From positions 496,001 through 560,000 of the forward strand of contig JAPTYK010000001.1 of assembly GCA_026913215.1 (NCBI GenBank): a stretch of DNA of 64,000 nucleotides, in the 5' to 3' direction. Positions 17,952 through 27,370 of the stretch are shown piece by piece (the first letter of the stretch is position 1; each line of letters starts with the position of its first letter). The position numbers and the translations under genes were made by a program. The stretch comes from Streptomyces diastatochromogenes (GTDB lineage: Bacteria; Actinomycetota; Actinomycetes; Streptomycetales; Streptomycetaceae). The notes beneath the pieces are model-generated. The model ran no database searches. It was given only the letters and a program-made list of their open reading frames with translations, and was not told the DNA's origin.

Positions 17952-18856
17952 TCACGGCCGGGGCTTGTGGGCGAACACCCAGCGGTTTCCCTCCAGCGCG
18001 TCGTTCGGCTCGGGAGGGGGCCGCGACCGTGCCGGCGGGTGAACTCGAAGGGCGTGTGCATCGAGGTGGACCAGCCCCCGGCCGCCAGGGCGCCCGCGGA
18101 GTCGGGCCGTGGCCCCAGGTCGAAGAGGCCGAGCAGGTCGATGCCGCTCTGCTCCCGCGTCGCCGTGTAGATCGGGCTGTCGCGGTACACCAGCAGGTCC
18201 TTCTCCAGCTTGGCCTCGAAGGCCAGGGCGCTGCCCCCGGCGGCCAGCCCGTCCACCGCGTCGAGGAGCCGCGTCTCGGCGGGACCCGGCAGGTAGAAGA
18301 GGAGCCCCTCGGCCAGCCAGACGCTCGGCGCGGCCGGGTCGAATCCGGCGGCGGTCAGCGCGGTGACCCAGTCCGCCCGCAGGTCGACCGGTACGGGGAC
18401 GCGCTTGACCCGGGGGGCGGCCGACAGGTCCGTGAGCACCCGCTGCTTGAAGTCCAGCACGCCCGCCCTGTCGATCTCGAAGACCACCAGGTCGGACGGC
18501 CAGTCCAGCCGGTAGGCGCGCGTGTCCAGGCCCGCGCCGAGCAGGACCACCTGGCGGACGCCCGGACGGACCGCTCCGAGGAGGAAGTCGTCGAGCACCC
18601 TGGTCCGCAGGCCGAAGTAGCGGGCGAAGCGCCCCCACAGCGGGTTGGCGTCCCCGTCCGGGACCTGTTCGATGCGCACCGGCCAGTCCGCGCACGCCGG
18701 GGCGGCGTACACGAAGTGCTCCGCGTGGACGTCCTGGGCCAGGCTGTCGTGGCGGTGGGTCTCGATCGCGCGGGCCGCGGCGACCAGGAGGGCGGTCAGG
18801 CCCACGCCTCCGTCCACGCCTTCCACGTCTGTCTGCTGCGGCGCCTTGCCGGTCAT
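17952..18856 (-). CDS. SAM-dependent methyltransferase, LCM family (frameshifted end)
   Basis: The ATG at 18856 begins MTGKAPQQTDVEGVDGGVGL; the stop is at 17952, about 301 residues. Motifs include the SAM-binding VVLLGAGLDTRAYRLDWPSD, FEIDRAGVLDFKQRVL and SVWLAEGLLFYLPGPAETRL, all typical of class I O-methyltransferases of the leucine-carboxyl-methyltransferase-like family (PF04072). A base loss near 18025 displaces the end, which reads DALEGNRWVFAHKPRP. It is the last gene of a minus-strand operon with an MfnB-like synthase, an aldehyde dehydrogenase and an aryl-alcohol dehydrogenase, 73 bp after the latter. Carboxyl or hydroxyl methylation of a small furan acid is a possible role, but this is inference. 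Confidence 0.85.
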
Positions 18857-18929
18857 GTCTTCTCCGTCTGCGGTGGTGCGGGGGTGCGGGGTGTCTTCTG
18901 GTCGGACGGGGTGGGTGCGCGGGCCGCGC

Positions 18930-20033
18930 TCATCGGTGCGCGGTCTCCGGGAGCAGGACGGGTTTGACCACCCGGCCCGCGTCGCAGTCGCGTTCGGCCT
19001 CGTTGATGTCGGCCAGCGGGTAGGTGCGGATCAGCTGGTCGAAGGGGAAGCGTCCGGCCTGCCACAGCGCGGTCAGCCGGGGTATCAGCAGTCCCGGTAC
19101 GGCGTCCCCCTCGCAGATGTGGCGGAGGCCGCGGCCCCGGTCGAGCGTGCCCGTTTCCAGTGGCAGCGCGGTGTGGAGGCGTGCCACGAGGCCGAGGGTG
19201 CCGGTGGGGCGCAGGGCCCGGAGCGCGTCGTTGATGAGCGGGGCCGAGGCCGTGGTGTCCAGGGCGTACCGCGCGCCGCCGTCGGTCAGCCGGCGGATCC
19301 GTTCGGGCAGTCCGGGCGTGTCGGCGTGCAGTGGGACCGCGCCGAACCGTTCGGCCAGGGCGAGCCGTCCGGGGTGCCGGTCGACGGCCACGGTCGGTGC
19401 GCCGGCGGCGGTGGCCGCCATCACCGCGCCAGGCCGACGGATCCGGCGCCGAGGACGGCCAGCGGGTCGCCGGGGCCCGCGCCGAAGGTGTTCAGGACGG
19501 CTCCGGCACCGGTGAGGAAGCCGCAGCCGAGGGGGCCGAGCAGTGCGAGCGGCAGCGCGGGTCGACCCGGACGGCGTTGCGGGCCGGGACGAGCGCGTAC
19601 GCGGCGAAGGAGGACTGGCCGAACCAGCGGGGGGCCAGCGCCTTCCCCGTCGCGTCGGTCAGCCGGGGCGGCTGCTCCTCGCGTCCCCCGAAGAGGTTGA
19701 GGGAGGCGAAGGAGTCGCAGTAGGCGGGGGCCGCGCCGAGGCAGTTGCGGCAGTGTCCGCAGGAGTCGAAGCTCAGGACGACGTGGTCGCCCACGCCGAT
19801 CGTGCTGTCGGGGCCGCCGCCCGTCCGCACCACGACGCCGGCGCCCTCGTGGCCGAGGACGGCGGGCAGCGGGCTGCGTCCGGCGGACCGCCGGACGGCG
19901 AGATCGGTCCGGCACATCCCGGTGCCCGCGATCTCGACCAGGATCTCGCCGGGGCGGGTTCCGTCCGCAGGGCCACCTCCTCGACCGTGAACGGGTCCTC
20001 GTACGCGCGCAGTACCGCCGCCCGGAACCTCAT
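18930..20033 (-). CDS. Zinc-dependent aryl-alcohol dehydrogenase (frameshifted)
   Basis: The ATG at 20033 (MRFRAAVLRAYEDPFTVEEV) follows GGAGGCGTG. The stop is at 18930, about 368 residues. Zinc ligands are visible: catalytic Cys in GTGMCRTDLAV, GHEGAGVVV, structural CGHCRNCLGAAPAYC, and Cys in GPLGCGFLTGAGAV. The nucleotide-binding LAVLGAGSVGLA follows. It resembles benzyl/aryl-alcohol dehydrogenases (XylB type) in GDHVVLSFDSCGHCRNC and AYCDSFASLNLFG. These oxidise hydroxymethyl-arenes to aldehydes with NAD. Base losses occur near 19967, 19560 and 19430. It lies 2 bp after the aldehyde dehydrogenase and in the same operon as the MfnB-like gene, suggesting oxidation of a hydroxymethylfuran. 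Confidence 0.87.
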
Positions 20034-20035
20034 CG

Positions 20036-21443
20036 TCACGCCTCCCTGGGGCGGTGGACGACGAACGGCCGGAGGTTGCCGTAGAGCCCCACGGTCCGCC
20101 CGCGACGCCGACTCCGCTGTCCTTGGCGCCCGCGAAGGGCTGGGCGAGGGACAGTTCGGCATGGTGGTTGATCCAGGCCGTGCCGCATTCGAGCCGGTCG
20201 GCCACCGCCTCGGCCCGGTCGAGGTCGGTGCCCCAGACGGAGCCGCCGAGGCCGAAGCCGGTGCCGTTGGCCGCGTCGACGGCTTCGTCGAGGGTGCGGT
20301 ACGGCAGGACCGGCAGCACCGGTCCGAACTGTTCCTCGGTCACCACCGGGCTGTCGGGCGGGACGTCGGTGAGGATCGTGGGAGCGAAGAAGTGTCCCGG
20401 CCCGTCCTGCCGGTGGCCGCCGGAGGCCGCGCGGGCGCCGTCCGCGAGGGCCCGCTCCGTGATCCGTTCGACCCGGGCCAGCTGCGGGGCGTTGTTGACC
20501 GGACCGATCCGGGTGCCAGGGTCGAGGCCGGGCCCGACGGCGACGCTCTTCGCCCGCTGGGCGAGGGCCTCGACGACCTCGGCGTGGAGGCGGGCCGGGG
20601 CGTAGACGCGTTTGACCGCCATGCAGACCTGTCCGCAGTTGCGGAACGCCGCCCAGAACAGCCGGTCCGCGATCCGGTCCACGTCGACGTCGTCCAGCAG
20701 GACGGCCGCGTCGTTGCCGCCCAGTTCCAGGGTGACCCGGGCGAGCGAGGCCGCCGCCGCCCCGGCGACGGCCCGCCCGGTGGGCACCGAGCCGGTGAAG
20801 GTGACGTGGCGGATGCCCGGGTGGGAGGCGAGGCGGGCGCCGAGGGGTTCGCGGCCGGTGACGACGGTCAGGACGTCCTCGGGCAGGGCCGTGGCGAGGA
20901 CGGAGCCGAGCAGCCGGGTGGCGAGCGGTGTGAACGGCGAGGGCTTGAGGACCATGGTGTTGCCCGCCGCGAGCGCGGGCGCGAACTCGCCGCCGCGAGC
21001 TGGAGCGGGAAGTTCCACGGCACGATCGCCGCGACGGGCCCGAGGAGCGCCAGCGGACCTCGCTGTCCACGGGCCGGCCGTCGTCGATCCGGCGGGTCCG
21101 GGGCCAGGTCGGCGAAGTAGCGCAGCCGGGCCGCCGTACGGGCGACCTCCGCGTGCGACTCGGCCAGGGGCTTGCCCTGTTCCCTGGTGAGCAGCCGGGC
21201 GAGGTCCTCGCCGGCCGTCTCCACGGCGTCGGCCGCGCCGCGCAGCGCGGCGGTGCGGGCCTCGGGGTCGGCGCGCCACGCGTGCCAGGCCCGCCGGGCG
21301 CGCGCGACCACCTCGTCCAGGGCGTCCGGCTGCTGGTCAGGGGCCTCGTCGAAGGTCTCCCCGGTGGCCGGGTCGACGACGGGGAGGCGTCCGGTCCGGG
21401 GTCCGGGGCGCCAGCGGCCCGGACCCCGGCGTGCCGGGGTCAA
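20036..21443 (-). CDS. Aldehyde dehydrogenase (frameshifted)
   Basis: The start is uncertain: a TTG at 21443 overlaps the MfnB stop (TTGA) and begins [20 protein letters not shown], then [18 protein letters not shown]. The stop is at 20036, about 469 residues. Key sites are [15 protein letters not shown] (nucleotide site), [17 protein letters not shown] (catalytic Glu) and [15 protein letters not shown] (nucleophile Cys). Base losses near 21090, 21063 and 21005 break the middle of the N-terminal half. It belongs to the NAD(P)-dependent aldehyde dehydrogenases near benzaldehyde and succinate-semialdehyde enzymes. With the aryl-alcohol dehydrogenase behind it, it could oxidise a furan aldehyde to the carboxylate. 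Spacing to the next gene is 2 bp. Confidence 0.88.
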
Positions 21444-22192
21444 CGCGCCGCCGGGACGCCGACGGCGTGCTCCCTGGCCTGCCGGTCCATCTCCGCCCGG
21501 AAGGCGGCCACCAGATCCGGCCGGATCCGCCCGGCGTTGCGGTCGCCGCCCTCGCAGACCGCTCCCCGTACGCCCACGATGTCCGTGCCCATGCGGGTCA
21601 GGGGCCGAGGTCGGCCTGGCCGACGCTGCCGGCGAGGGCCGCGAGCAGGCGGCGGCGTGGGCCCGCCGCACGAACTCGGCGCAGACCTCCGGGGCACGTG
21701 GTCGAACAGGCGGGTGCCGTCCTTGACGGCGGTGTCGAGCATGGCCGCGTCGGCGCCGGAGCGGGCGGCGATGTCGGGCACGGCGAGCGGGTTGACGCAG
21801 CCGACGCGGTGGGCGTCGGCGTAGCCGGAGGCGACGACGAGGGCGTCGGGGCGGTGGTCCTTCACCGCCCGGACGACCGCGCGCATGACCTCGACGCCCT
21901 GCTCGGGCGTCGTGCATCCGTAGAGGCCGACCTTGATGTACGTGGCGCCGGAGACGACCGCGCCGAGCGCGGCCTGCGCCACCGTGCCGGGCTTGTACGG
22001 GACGTCGCCGACGGTGGCCGAGACCGGCTTGTCCGCCGGTACCGCCTCGCGGATCTCCCTGATGACCCAGGGGAAGTTGGCGCCGAGCGAACCCTCGTCG
22101 GGCTTCTTGACGTCGACGATGTCGAGGTGCTCCGCCGCCTTCGCGCAGTCGAGGGCTTCCTCGACGCCGTCCGGGGAGATGAGAAGCAGCAC
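21440..22192 (-). CDS. mfnB: MfnB-like (5-formylfuran-3-yl)methyl phosphate synthase (frameshifted)
   Basis: The GTG at 22192 follows GGAAGGAACTCAGG and begins [20 protein letters not shown]. The stop is at 21440, about 250 residues. It carries the class I aldolase-type lysines of MfnB/DUF556: [40 protein letters not shown] and [15 protein letters not shown]. In methanogens and methylotrophs MfnB joins two glyceraldehyde-3-phosphates into 4-(hydroxymethyl)-2-furancarboxaldehyde phosphate for methanofuran or methylofuran. Those cofactors are not expected in a streptomycete, so a furan secondary metabolite is more likely. Base losses near 21683 and 21600 break the C-terminal part. It heads an operon with an aldehyde dehydrogenase, an alcohol dehydrogenase and a methyltransferase. 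Confidence 0.88.
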   Translation of the reverse strand: MLLLISPDGVEEALDCAKAAEHLDIVDVKKPDEGSLGANFPWVIREIREAVPADKPVSATVGDVPYKPGTVAQAALGAVVSGATYIKVGLYGCTTPEQGVEVMRAVVRAVKDHRPDALVVASGYADAHRVGCVNPLAVPDIAARSGADAAMLDTAVKDGTRLFDHVPRRSAPSSCGGPTPPPARGPRRQRRPGRPRPLTRMGTDIVGVRGAVCEGGDRNAGRIRPDLVAAFRAEMDRQAREHAVGVPAAR

Positions 22193-22235
22193 CCTGAGTT
22201 CCTTCCGTCGCGGGACCAGCGTGCGTTCATCCTTT

Positions 22236-22255
22236 CCGGCGCCCCGGGGCGCCGG
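22236..22255. promoter_or_regulatory. Perfect 20-bp GC palindrome in mfnB leader
   Basis: Positions 22236-22255 are a perfect 20-bp palindrome (CCGGCGCCCC followed by its reverse complement), 44 nt upstream of the MfnB-like start. In RNA it could form a stable hairpin in the leader; in DNA it could be an operator. Its position does not favour a terminator for any complete gene. Confidence 0.45.
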
Positions 22256-22375
22256 TAGAGCGCGCGGAGTTCCCATGGCGCTCATGCGCACGCGCAACGC
22301 GCCGTGCGTATCGGGGCGAAGGGGACTCATCAGGCATCCCCGAGGGGTTCGGGGCGGGGAGCCATCTCGAACATT

Positions 22376-22395
22376 GATACGACTCAGTCCGTATC
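22376..22395. promoter_or_regulatory. GATACG-N8-CGTATC inverted repeat
   Basis: GATACG at 22376-22381 and CGTATC at 22390-22395 form an inverted repeat with an 8-nt spacer, 48 bp before the leader peptide of the sulfonate operon. It lies where a promoter for that operon would be, so it may bind a sulfur or TetR-type regulator. It could also affect the divergent MfnB operon. Confidence 0.45.
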
Positions 22396-22442
22396 GCGGA
22401 CATGATGTGACGGGCGGGAGTCGCCGCTGCCAGGATGCCCGC

Positions 22443-22541
22443 ATGACTCCCGCCCTCGTCTCCCGCCGCCACGTGGATCTTCTGCGTGTCGCGGGGATGC
22501 TGTGTCGGTCCGAGTCCCGCTGTCGCGCGGCCTGTTGCTGA
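22443..22541 (+). CDS. Cys-rich leader peptide of sulfonate operon
   Basis: A 32-residue reading frame starts at ATG 22443 ([20 protein letters not shown]) and ends RCRAACC with TGA at 22539-22541. It contains four cysteines, two of them adjacent to the stop. Actinobacterial sulfur genes often have such [13 protein letters not shown] leader peptides. In mycobacteria, poly-Cys leader frames attenuate downstream genes in response to cysteine supply. The peptide lies 181 bp before the ssuD gene, with no clear ribosome-binding site, which would suit a leaderless start. I infer that low cysteinyl-tRNA derepresses the sulfonate operon. Confidence 0.8.
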   Translation: MTPALVSRRHVDLLRVAGMLCRSESRCRAACC

Positions 22542-22722
22542 GCCTTTTCCCGGCTCTCCGCACGTCCTCGTACCGTCGGCCGTTTTCGCGCGCCGGCCGT
22601 CCGCGCCGCTCACGACGCCTCCCGCGGCCCTGAACCCACGGGGCCTTCCTCCACGTTTCCCGCGCCTTTCGGGCTGCCGCGCGCACCCGTCCCGGCTCCG
22701 CTCCTTCCCGAGGTACGTCCGC

Positions 22723-23843
22723 ATGTCCTCTTCCACCGCCCCGTCCTGCACTGGTTCCTGCCCACCGGCGGCGACGGCCGCGACCCCGGCGGGTGACCGC
22801 CGTCCAGGGCCGTTCCACCGCCGCGACCCGCCGCGGTGCCGACCTCGGCTATCTGGCCCAGGTGGCCCGCGCGGCCGAACAGGCCGGGTTCGCCCGGCTC
22901 CTGACGCCCGTGGGGCTCGGCTGCGTGGATCCGTGGGTGCTGACCTCGGCCGTCGCCGCGGTGACGGAGCGGATCGGCTTCCTCGTCGCGTTCCGCGCCG
23001 GTCTCGCCCAGCCGACGCTGATCGCGCAGCAGGCGGACACGTTCCGGCGCCTCTTCGGCGACCGGATCGCCCTGAACGTCGTCACCGGCGGCGATCCGGT
23101 CGAGCAGAAGGCGTACGGAGACCACCTCCCGAAGGACGAGCGGTACGTGAGGACGGGTGAACTCATGTCCGTCGTCCGCGAGTTGCTCGACGGCGGCACC
23201 GTCACGCTGGACGGGCGCCACGTACGGGTCGAGGAGGCCCGGCTGACGGCGCCCGCCGTCGGCACGCCCGTGCCCCTCTACTTCGGCGGCGCCTCCCCGA
23301 GGCCGAGGAGGTCGCGGCGCGCCACGCCGAGGTGCAGCTGCTCTGGGGCGAGCCCCGGCCGCCGTGGCGGAACGCGTCGCCCGGGTCCGGGCCGAGGCCG
23401 CGCGGATGGGCCGCACCCTGCGCTTCGGCATCCGTCTGCACGTCATCACCCGGGACACCGCGGCCGAGGCCTGGCAGGAGGCCGACCGGATCCTCGCCGG
23501 CTTCGACCCCGAGGCGGTCCGCGCCTCGCAGGAACGGTTCGCCCGGATGGACTCCACCGGGCAGGCCCGGATGACCGCGCTGCACGGCGGCTCCGCCGAG
23601 GCCCTGACCGTCGCGCCCAACCTGTGGGCGGGCATCGGCCTGGTCCGCGAGGGCGCCGGGACGGCGCTCGTCGGCTCGCACGACGACGTCGCGCGGCGGC
23701 TCTTCGAGTACGGGCGGGCCGGCATCGACGAGTTCGTCCTCTCCGGCTACCCGCACCTCGAAGAGGCCTACCGCGTCGGCGAGGAGGTGGCGCCCCGGCT
23801 GCGGGCGCTCACCGAGGCGGCGGCCGGGAAGGCGGCGGCGTGA
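22723..23843 (+). CDS. ssuD: Alkanesulfonate monooxygenase SsuD (frameshifted)
   Basis: The ATG at 22723 begins MSSSTAP and, after a base loss, continues [17 protein letters not shown]. The stop is at 23843, about 374 residues. It matches SsuD closely: [99 protein letters not shown] and [20 protein letters not shown]. SsuD uses reduced FMN and oxygen to release sulfite from alkanesulfonates. Base losses lie near 22740, 22795, 23297 and 23357. It is the first enzyme gene behind the Cys-rich leader and overlaps the permease gene by GTGA. No separate flavin reductase gene is nearby. Confidence 0.92.
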
Positions 23844-24706
23844 GCACCCTCACCGGGAAGACCGTCCGGACCACCGCCCCGCGCCCGTGTCCGCGCGTCC
23901 GGCCCGCCGGGTCCGGGCCGGGGTGAGCGCCCTGCGCTGGCCGCGCTGCGGCTCCTCGCGCTGGTGGTGCTGCTCGCCGCCTGGCAGGCCGTGGTCTCCG
24001 CCGGCGTCTGGCCCCGGGTCCTGGTCCCGTCGCCGGGCGACGTGGGACGGGCCTTCGTGCGGGCGTCGACCGTCCACGACGGGGTGCGCGGCATCAGCGA
24101 CCACCTGCTCGTCGAGCACCTCGCGGTCTCCCTGCGCCGGATCGCGATCGGCACGGGGTACGCGGCGCTCGTCGGCATCCCCCTGGGGCTGCTGATCGGC
24201 GTGGTGAAGCCGCTCGCCGTGGTCCTGGAACCGGCCGTCACGTTCCTGCGCACGCTGCCCCCGCTGGCGTACCTCTCCCTCCTCGTCATCTGGTTCGGCA
24301 TCGACGAGTCCCCGAAGATCTGGCTGCTGCTCATCGCCGCGCTGCCGCCCGTCGCGGCGGCGACCGCGGCGGCCGTACGGGCGTTCCCGCCGATCTGGTC
24401 GAGGCGGGACGGGCCCTGGGTGCGGGGCCGGTGACGCTGCTGCTCTCCGTCCGGCTGCCCGCCGCGCTGCCGGAGATCCTCACCGGGGTGCGGATCGCCG
24501 TCGGCATCGCGTACACCTCGGTCGTCGCCGCCGAGACCATCAACGGCGTCCCCGGCATCGGCGGCATGATCCGGGACGCCCAGCGCTACAACCAGACCGA
24601 CGTCGTCATCGCCGGCATCCTCGCGATCGGTCTCTCCGGGATCGCCCTCGACGCGCTGTTCAAGGGCCTGGAGCGGGTCGCCGTCCCGTGGCGCGGCCGC
24701 GCCTGA
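23840..24706 (+). CDS. ssuC: Sulfonate ABC transporter permease (frameshifted)
   Basis: The GTG at 23840 overlaps the ssuD stop. After repair it reads [16 protein letters not shown], a first span [71 protein letters not shown], the EAA-loop segment [10 protein letters not shown] and [20 protein letters not shown]. This is the TauC/SsuC permease layout with about six spans and 287 residues. Base losses are near 23898, 23938 and 24405. It forms the membrane channel for sulfonate import with the TauA-like binding protein and the ATPase that follow. It is cotranscribed with ssuD. Confidence 0.9.
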
Positions 24707-24755
24707 GCCCCGCACCCCCCCCTTCAAGTCACCCGATCTCTCCGAAGGAACCGTC

Positions 24756-25796
24756 ATGCCCTCGTCCCGTCGCGGCGCCGTCCTCGCCGCCTCCGCCACC
24801 GCCCTGCTGCTCGCCCTGTCCACCACCGCCTGCGGCACCGGCGCCGACGCCGCCGCGGGGAAGGACGGGAAGGTCCGGTGCGCATCGCGTACCAGGCGAT
24901 CCCCAACGCCGATCTGGTGGTGAAGAACCAGAAGCTCCTGGAGAAGGCCCTGCCGGACGCCGAGGTGTCCTGGGTGAAGTTCGACTCGGGCGGTGACGTC
25001 AACACCGCCGTGATCGCCGGGGCCGTGGACCTGGGGCTGCTCGGTTCGAGCCCGGTCACCAAGGGCCTCTCGGCGCCGCTGGACATCCCGTACAAGGTGG
25101 TGTGGATCCACGATCTGATCGGCGACAACGAGGCCCTCGTCGCCAGGAAGGACATCGCGTCCGTCGCCGCCCTCAAGGGCCGGAAGATCGCCACGCCCTT
25201 CGGGTCGACCTCGCACTACTCCCTGCTCGTGGCGCTGGAGTCGGCCGGTCTGAAGACCTCCGACGTGACGCTCGTCGACCTCCAGCCGCAGGACGCGCTC
25301 GCGGCCTGGAAGCGGGGCGACATCGACGCCGCCTATGTGTGGACGCCGAGCCTGACCGAGCTGAAGAAGGACGGAAAGGTGCTGGTCACCAGCCGTGCGA
25401 TCGCGGAGCGGGCAAGCCGACCGCCGACCTGGGGGTGGTCACCGACGCGTTCGCGGCGAAGCACCCGGAGATCGTGGACGCCTGGCTGAAGGCGGAGGAC
25501 CAGGCCGTGAAGCTCGCCAAGGGCGACCCCGCGAAGGCGGCCTCGGCCATCGGCGCCGAGCTGAACCTCGCGCCCGACGAGGCCCGGAAGCAGCTCGCCG
25601 AGCTGGTCCTGCTCACCGCGAAGGAGCAGCAGGGCGCCCCGTACCTCGGCAGGCCCGGGGCCCCGGGGCGCTCGCCTCGAACCTGCGCGACGCCGCCGTG
25701 TTCCTCAAGGGGCAGAAGGCGATCGACGCCGTGCCCGAGCAGGCCGACTTCGCGAAGGCCCTCGCGGTGGAGGAGCTGGCCCGTGCCGCCCGCTGA
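24756..25796 (+). CDS. tauA: Taurine/sulfonate-binding lipoprotein, TauA-like (frameshifted)
   Basis: The ATG at 24756 follows CGAAGGAACC. The signal peptide [20 protein letters not shown] ends in the lipobox LSTTAC, so it is a lipoprotein of about 346 residues. The mature part is TauA-like: [94 protein letters not shown] and [20 protein letters not shown]. Base losses are near 24880, 25415 and 25666. It would capture taurine or short alkanesulfonates outside the membrane and deliver them to the adjacent permease. Its stop overlaps the ATPase start by 14 bp. Confidence 0.9.
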
Positions 25797-26553
25797 GGCC
25801 TCCCCGCCCCGCCGACATCGAGCTGTCGGACGTCGGCGTCCGGTACAGGACGGCCAAGGCGCCCGTCGTCGCGGTCGCCGGCGTCTCGCTGGCGGTGGAG
25901 CCGGGCGAGTTCGTGGTCCTGGTCGGTCCCTCGGGCTGCGGCAAGACGACGCTGCTCCGCCTGGTGGCGGGCTTCGAGCGGCCCGCGACCGGCGCGGTGG
26001 AGGTGCGCCGGAAGGTCGGCGTCGTCTTCCAGCAGCCGCGCCTCTTCCCGTGGCGCACGGTGGGCGGGAACCTCGCCTTCGCCCTGGCCCGGCACGGGTG
26101 CCCTGGGGCGAACGGGCCGCGCGCATCGAGGAGCTGCTCTCCCTGGTGGGGCTGTCCGGGATGGCCCGGCGACGGACCTGGGAGCTGTCGGGCGGGCAGC
26201 GGCAGCGGGTCGCGATCGCGCGGGCGCTGGCGGCGGAGCCCCAGGTCCTGCTGATGGACGAGCCGTTCGCCGCCCTGGACGCGCTGACCCGCGAGCGCCT
26301 CCAGGAGGAGGTGCGCACCCTGGCGGCCACGACGGGCGCGACCGTCCTCTTCGTGACGCACTCCGCCGAGGAGGCCGTCCTCCTCGGCTCCCGGGTCCTG
26401 GTCATGGCGGCCGGTCCGGGCCGTGTGGTCGCCGAGGTGGCCGTGCCCTGCCCCGCGCCCGGAGACGGACGTGGCGTCCCTGCGCGGCGACCCGCCTTCG
26501 CCGCCCTGCGGGCGGAGCTGGCTGCGGCGACGCGGAACCCGGCGGCGGCCTGA
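25783..26553 (+). CDS. ssuB: Sulfonate ABC transporter ATPase (frameshifted)
   Basis: The GTG at 25783 begins [10 protein letters not shown], and after a base loss near 25808 continues [20 protein letters not shown]. Walker A is [17 protein letters not shown]-loop [14 protein letters not shown], signature [16 protein letters not shown], and Walker [21 protein letters not shown]. Further breaks are near 26101 and a compensating pair near 26460 and 26500, so the true end probably includes [20 protein letters not shown]. About 260 residues. It powers the sulfonate transporter encoded with it. It overlaps the binding-protein gene. Confidence 0.9.
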   Translation: MPPAEASPPRRHRAVGRRRPVQDGQGARRRGRRRLAGGGAGRVRGPGRSLGLRQDDAAPPGGGLRAARDRRGGGAPEGRRRLPAAAPLPVAHGGREPRLRPGPARVPWGERAARIEELLSLVGLSGMARRRTWELSGGQRQRVAIARALAAEPQVLLMDEPFAALDALTRERLQEEVRTLAATTGATVLFVTHSAEEAVLLGSRVLVMAAGPGRVVAEVAVPCPAPGDGRGVPARRPAFAALRAELAAATRNPAAA

Positions 26554-26654
26554 GGGTGCCGTACGACCCCGCCCGGCGCCCGTCCGGCGCCCGGTGGGGT
26601 TCGCGCGCCGCGCGGGGCTGCGGTTACCCTGTGCGCCGGACGCGAGGAGGAACC

Positions 26655-27248
26655 ATGGCGCGGATGCCGTCGGCCGAACGACGCAGGCAGCTGGTCGAGG
26701 CGGCGATCAGGGCGATGACCAGGGACGGAGTCGCCCGGACCACCACCCGGTCGATCTGCGCCGAGGCGGGGGTCTCGCTGAGCGTCTTCCACTACTGCTT
26801 CGACTCCAAGCAGGCGCTCCTGGAAGCGGCGATCGAGACGATCACCGGCAACTACGTGGCGCGCGTGAGGTCGGCGGTCGGGCCGGGCGCGACGCTGCGC
26901 GAGACCGTCCGGGGCGCCCTGCAGACGTACTGGGACCACGTCACGGCCCATCCGGGCGAGCACATGCTGACGTACGACCTCACCCAGTACGCCCTGCGGG
27001 AGCCCGGGTTCGAGCACCTGGCGCGCGCCCAGTACGACCAGTACGTGGTGTCGGCGGCGGCCCTGATCGAGCAGGTCCGCGGGGAGCGGGGGCTCGAACC
27101 CCGGGTGCCGGTGGAGGTGCTCGCGCGGTACCTGGCGGCGGCGATCGACGGGCTCACCCTCCAGTACCTGGTGCTGGGCGACAAAGCGGCGGCGGCCGAG
27201 AACCTGGATCTGACGGCCGATCAACTCGTATCCCTGTTCGAGGGTTGA
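26655..27248 (+). CDS. TetR family regulator
   Basis: The ATG at 26655 follows GAGGAGGAACC, a strong ribosome-binding site, and encodes 197 intact residues. The DNA-binding helices are AAIRAMTRDGVARTTTRSIC and AEAGVSLSVFHYCFDSKQAL. The C-terminal half has aromatic and acidic residues (TYWDHVTAHPGEHMLTYDLT, EVLARYLAAAIDGLTLQYLV) consistent with a small-molecule pocket. It follows the sulfonate operon by 101 bp on the same strand and might be cotranscribed, but its targets are not known; it precedes a secreted hydrolase gene. Confidence 0.85.
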   Translation: MARMPSAERRRQLVEAAIRAMTRDGVARTTTRSICAEAGVSLSVFHYCFDSKQALLEAAIETITGNYVARVRSAVGPGATLRETVRGALQTYWDHVTAHPGEHMLTYDLTQYALREPGFEHLARAQYDQYVVSAAALIEQVRGERGLEPRVPVEVLARYLAAAIDGLTLQYLVLGDKAAAAENLDLTADQLVSLFEG

Positions 27249-27370
27249 GACCGGCTGGAGTCCGGCGTCCCGCCAACAGGTCATTTGACCCGGACTATTG
27301 ACTCACTGTCTCGGGACCGCGATCCTCGGGGCGCCCGGGTACACCCCCACCGTCCGGAGGCATCGCACAC

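Noticed and set aside
21440..22192. Methanofuran biosynthesis
   Set aside because: No other methanofuran genes (tyrosine decarboxylase, ligases, aminotransferase) are adjacent, and the cofactor is not expected in this type of organism.
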